Assembly (NCBI RefSeq): GCF_014530035.1
Contig: NZ_JACVMX010000002.1
Span: forward strand, 186,001-250,000
Source: Leucobacter sp. cx-328
GTDB taxonomy: Bacteria > Actinomycetota > Actinomycetes > Actinomycetales > Microbacteriaceae
Length of the DNA stretch: 64,000 bases
Direction: 5' to 3'
Shown: one piece after another, positions 60,763 through 64,000 of the stretch
Layout of the letters: each line of letters begins with the position of its first letter
How positions within the stretch are numbered: position 1 is the stretch's first letter
Translations under genes and position numbers: made by a program
The notes under the pieces: generated by a model
Databases searched by the model: none
Told to the model about the DNA's origin: nothing
What the model saw: the letters and a program-made list of their open reading frames with translations, nothing else

Positions 60763-61905
60763 ATGACCACGACCCTGAAACAGCGGATCGCGGATCGAGA
60801 GCAGCAGGTCGATGCAGCGCTGATCCGCCTCTCGAATCAGCTGCATGCCGACCCCGAGCTGGGTTGGGACGAGTACCGTTCGTCGGCCGCGGTCGCCGCG
60901 GTGCTCTTTGCTCACGGCTTCGAAGTCGAGCAGCCGTACCTTGGGCTGCCGACGGCGTTCCGCGCGGTGTTCAACCCGGGTGCTGCGTTCACCGTGGGGT
61001 TCCTCGCGGAGTACGACGCGCTTCCCGGACTCGGGCACGCGTGCGGGCACAACCTCATCTCTGCGATGTCGGCAGGTGGGGCGATCTCGCTCGCTGAGGT
61101 GGCAGAAGAAGCTGGGTTGACGGTCGAGGTCATCGGTACCCCCGCTGAGGAAGGCTACGGCGGCAAGATCGAGCTGCTTGAGCGAGGTGCGTTCACGGAG
61201 CTCGACTTCGCGCTCATGGCGCACCCCGCACCCGTCGATGTGGCAGAGGCAGAGCCGTTCGCGGTCACGCACTGGCATATTCAGTACGACGGAAAGTCTG
61301 CACACGCTGCCGCATACCCCGAGCGCGGAACCAATGCGAACGACGCGTTCGTCATTGCGCAGACCGCAATCGCACTCATGCGTCAACAGCTGCCGTCTTC
61401 CGTTCGGGTGCACGGAGTGCAGACGCGCGGGGGCGAGGCGCCCAACGCGATCCCCGAGCGCACCGAGGGCCGTTGGTACGTACGTGCAGAAACGACTGAG
61501 CAGCTCCTCGCGCTCGAACAGCGGGTGCTCAACTGCTTCGAAGCAGGCGCGCTTGCGACCGGTGCGAAGCTCACCGTCACTCCGGAGGGTGGCCGGTACT
61601 CCGAGATGCGCGCTGATAACGCGGCACTCGACCTTTATCGCGCCAACGCTCAGGCGCTCGGCCGTGACTTCAACGTCGATCCGGCTGCTGCGACGATGAA
61701 CAGAGCGTCAACCGATATGGGCAATGTCTCCCTCGTCGTTGACGGGATCCACCCCTATATCGGGGTCGGTGGCACTGCAAGCAACCACCAGCCAGAATTT
61801 GCAGCCGCGTGCGTGGGGCCGGTCGCTGAGCAAACGCTCCGCGACGGCGCGACGGCACTCGCCTGGACGGCCCTCGACGTCGCACTCGCGCGGCGTCGGA
61901 ACTAA
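60763..61905 (+). CDS. M20-family metal-dependent amidohydrolase
   Basis: The 380-residue protein has GFLAEYDALPGLGHACGHN (metal and catalytic residues) and GTPAEEGYGGKIEL (catalytic Glu and metal Glu), then the dimerisation domain and a C-terminal metal-binding stretch. This is the M20D type that hydrolyses N-acyl amino acids or amides. It follows DUF1028 in the same operon. A short hairpin (61912-61928) precedes the transporter gene. Confidence 0.9.
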   Translation: MTTTLKQRIADREQQVDAALIRLSNQLHADPELGWDEYRSSAAVAAVLFAHGFEVEQPYLGLPTAFRAVFNPGAAFTVGFLAEYDALPGLGHACGHNLISAMSAGGAISLAEVAEEAGLTVEVIGTPAEEGYGGKIELLERGAFTELDFALMAHPAPVDVAEAEPFAVTHWHIQYDGKSAHAAAYPERGTNANDAFVIAQTAIALMRQQLPSSVRVHGVQTRGGEAPNAIPERTEGRWYVRAETTEQLLALEQRVLNCFEAGALATGAKLTVTPEGGRYSEMRADNAALDLYRANAQALGRDFNVDPAAATMNRASTDMGNVSLVVDGIHPYIGVGGTASNHQPEFAAACVGPVAEQTLRDGATALAWTALDVALARRRN

Positions 61906-61952
61906 TACCCCGGCGAGATTTTCTCGCCACCTAGTCAAGGAATTGATAGTCA

Positions 61953-63332
61953 ATGTCGACATCACAACAGACCCGAGACGCGAGCGAGCTCGTTGATCCA
62001 CGGAACCTGAGGAAGAGTGTCGTTGCCGGTTCGATCGGTGTGCTCGTGCACTGGTTCGACTGGGCTGTATATGCCTATATGGCAAGCACACTCGCAATCG
62101 TGTTCTTCCCTGCGGAGAGCAAGGCCGCTGGCCTTCTCGCGACCTTCGCTGTCTTCGCGGTGTCGTTCTTGGTGCGGCCCATTGGTGCCGTGATCTTTGG
62201 CCGCCTGGGCGATCGACTCGGCCGCCGGAAGACGCTTTCGATTGTGATTCTCGCGATGGCCCTTGCCACGCTCGTACTTGGAATTCTGCCTGGCTACGCT
62301 GTGATCGGTATGGCGGCTCCGGTGCTGTTGATCCTGACACGTGTGGTGCAGGGCCTTGCAGCTGGCGGCGAATTTGGCAGTGCGGCTGCGTTCCTCGGAG
62401 AGTTCTCACCAGCTAAACGGCGCGGCTTTGGCGTGAGCTGGCTTGAAGTCGGCAGTCTGCTTGGCTTCTTGCTGGCATCCCTCGTCGTATACCTTTTGAA
62501 CCTTGCGTTTGATCATCAGCAGATCATTGACTGGGCTTGGCGCATTCCCTTCTTGATCACGGTGCCGCTTGGCTTCGTTGGCCTGTACATTCGTCGCAAG
62601 ATCGAAGACACCCCTGACTTCAAGCAGCTTGAAGAGCTTGAGGTCGTATCTGAGGCTCCCGTCAAGGAAGTGTTCCAGCGCAACCTCAAGGAGTTCATCC
62701 AGACCTGTGGCATGGAGATCTTCATGAACGTGACGTTCTACGTCGTGCTCGTGTACTTGCTCACCTACCAAGAGGTATACGTCGGCTTCGATGCTGGCCG
62801 TGCGGCGCTCCTGTCCACTTTGGCTTCTGCGCTCGGCCTCATCATCGTGCCGCTTGCCGGAATGGCCTCAGACAAGGTCGGCCGCAAGCCAGTGCTCATG
62901 GTTGCTGCGGTGACCCAGACGCTGTTAGCCGTGCCACTCTTCTACCTCATGACGATCGGTGAGGACTGGGCAGTCTTTACCTCGACCCTCGGTCTGGCCC
63001 TCATTCTGGCAATCACCCTCGGCACTCATGCGGTTACCGTGGTCGAGCTCTTCCCAACCCGAACCCGTCAGACGGGACTCTCGATTGCGTACGCACTCAC
63101 CGCAGCCCTCTTTGCCGGTACCGCACCATACGTGCTCACCTGGCTACTCGAGTCGACGGGCAACATGCTCGTACCCGGATTCTTCCTGGCAGCGGTTGGT
63201 GTGGTTGGCATCATCACCGTCATTTCGATTCCTGAAACCAAGGGAATCCCGCTCATCAAGGAGCAGGATCTTGAAACCGCGACCGTGCGCATCCCGGTAG
63301 AACTCCTGCCCAAACGCTCCGAAAACGAATAA
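61953..63332 (+). CDS. MFS transporter, metabolite:H+ symporter (MHS) type
   Basis: The 459-residue protein has about twelve helices and the motif RPIGAVIFGRLGDRLGRRKTL in two halves, the MHS/ProP-type signature, plus GRKPVLMV between later helices. MHS members import dicarboxylates or compatible solutes, so it probably brings in the cluster's substrate. The ATG is in a short gap after the M20 gene. Confidence 0.92.
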   Translation: MSTSQQTRDASELVDPRNLRKSVVAGSIGVLVHWFDWAVYAYMASTLAIVFFPAESKAAGLLATFAVFAVSFLVRPIGAVIFGRLGDRLGRRKTLSIVILAMALATLVLGILPGYAVIGMAAPVLLILTRVVQGLAAGGEFGSAAAFLGEFSPAKRRGFGVSWLEVGSLLGFLLASLVVYLLNLAFDHQQIIDWAWRIPFLITVPLGFVGLYIRRKIEDTPDFKQLEELEVVSEAPVKEVFQRNLKEFIQTCGMEIFMNVTFYVVLVYLLTYQEVYVGFDAGRAALLSTLASALGLIIVPLAGMASDKVGRKPVLMVAAVTQTLLAVPLFYLMTIGEDWAVFTSTLGLALILAITLGTHAVTVVELFPTRTRQTGLSIAYALTAALFAGTAPYVLTWLLESTGNMLVPGFFLAAVGVVGIITVISIPETKGIPLIKEQDLETATVRIPVELLPKRSENE

Positions 63333-63352
63333 CCACACACGCTCAACGCACT

Positions 63353-63395
63353 GGGGTCCGCCGCACGCTGCAATCCGCACGCTGCAGCGGACCCC
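63353..63395 (+). terminator. hairpin between MFS and aldehyde dehydrogenase genes
   Basis: GGGGTCCGC (63353-63361) pairs with GCGGACCCC (63387-63395), enclosing a direct repeat (CCGCACGCTGC twice). It may attenuate rather than end transcription, because the next gene appears functionally linked. Confidence 0.6.
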
Positions 63396-63419
63396 TCTAA
63401 GAAGTGAAAGTAGAGAGAC

Positions 63420-64000
63420 ATGTCTCGCACCCTTGCCGAGTGGAAGGCAGCGGCAGCTGCACTCACCTTTGACGGCCGCCCGTTCATCAACGGCACCCGC
63501 GTTGCCGCTAGCTCAGATTCCACGATTGAGAAGCGCAACCCTGCAACGGGTGAGGTGATCTCGCAGATCCACGATTGCGGAGATACCGAAGTCGACGCAG
63601 CCGTTGCCGCTGCCCGTGCCACATACGAGTCAGGTGTTTGGTCACGCGCCGGCGCAGGATACCGACGTGAACGCCTGCTCGAGTTCGCCCGCCTCATTGA
63701 AGCTCGAGCAGAAGAGTTCGCGCTCTATGACTCGATCGACATGGGCAAGCCCGTGCGTGAGGCGATGGCGATCGATGCGCCGGGATCCGCCGCTCTCTAT
63801 CGTTTCTACGGCGAAGCCATTGAGAAGCAGGAGGACCTCATCCCCGTCACCCCTCCCGGCTCAACCGCTCTGGTCACTCGGGAACCCCTCGGTGTGATCG
63901 CCGTGATCGTCGCGTGGAACTACCCGCTCGAAATCGCAACTTGGAAGCTTGCCCCCGCGCTCGCCGCAGGCAACACCGTTGTGGTGAAGCCCCCGGTTGA
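63420..64000 (+). CDS. aldehyde dehydrogenase (PuuC/AldA-like), 5' part, runs off window
   Basis: The first 193 residues show FINGTRV, the [10 protein letters not shown] start motif, and [30 protein letters not shown], the NAD-binding region of the aldehyde dehydrogenase superfamily. It resembles amine-derived aldehyde dehydrogenases (PuuC type). The catalytic Cys and Glu lie beyond the window. It oxidises an aldehyde probably made by the upstream cluster. AGAGAG precedes the ATG at 63420. Confidence 0.92.
   Translation, partial: MSRTLAEWKAAAAALTFDGRPFINGTRVAASSDSTIEKRNPATGEVISQIHDCGDTEVDAAVAAARATYESGVWSRAGAGYRRERLLEFARLIEARAEEFALYDSIDMGKPVREAMAIDAPGSAALYRFYGEAIEKQEDLIPVTPPGSTALVTREPLGVIAVIVAWNYPLEIATWKLAPALAAGNTVVVKPPV

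Overview
The window is high-GC DNA that I read as an actinobacterium, most likely a member of the Microbacteriaceae such as Leucobacter. This placement is inference and no 16S is present. It rests on three surface proteins with LAxTG-like sorting signals, a gene for the 32-residue actinobacterial ribosomal protein bS22, and many genes whose start codon lies 6-7 bases after a TAnnnT box with no ribosome binding site, the leaderless arrangement common in this phylum.

Layout. 1-6.3 kb: two paralogous LAxTG surface proteins flank a large LuxR-type regulator. 6.4-13.8 kb: housekeeping genes (HAD phosphatases, pgm, pheA, a lipid kinase, serS, tRNA-Ser). 14.2-14.9 kb: a scar holding only the 3' halves of a divergent tetR/membrane-transporter pair. 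15-21.5 kb: an LCP protein, a second tRNA-Ser, an acr3-arsR-arsC operon and a TetR-linked ABC exporter. 21.8-29.2 kb: one gene for a 2,494-residue surface protein. 29.4-42.9 kb: mostly single genes (upp, tadA, cation efflux, ycaQ, proC, Ktr/Trk potassium uptake, bS22, SRAP, amidase, LysR).

43-49.3 kb is a co-directional operon: amidohydrolase, three-component amino-acid ABC importer, Asp/Glu-type racemase and DmpA-type aminopeptidase. It looks like an import and hydrolysis route for an amide, peptide or D-amino-acid compound. 49.6-56.5 kb holds a secreted HNH nuclease-like protein, fur-katA, small redox and Dabb proteins and a flavin monooxygenase. 56.7-58.5 kb is an AT-richer islet with a frameshifted secreted-protein gene, a membrane protein and a trypsin-like protease. 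58.5-64 kb is a LysR-divergent catabolic cluster (RidA, DUF1028, M20 hydrolase, MFS transporter, aldehyde dehydrogenase) that runs off the end.

I found no CRISPR array, prophage, complete insertion sequence or rRNA. The most unusual observations are a bidirectional -10 element driving two leaderless genes (upp/tadA), a C8 tract that puts a signal peptide out of frame with its body, a stop at codon 3 of a lipoprotein gene, the tetR/transporter deletion scar, repeated intergenic palindromes, and the two LysR-linked catabolic clusters.
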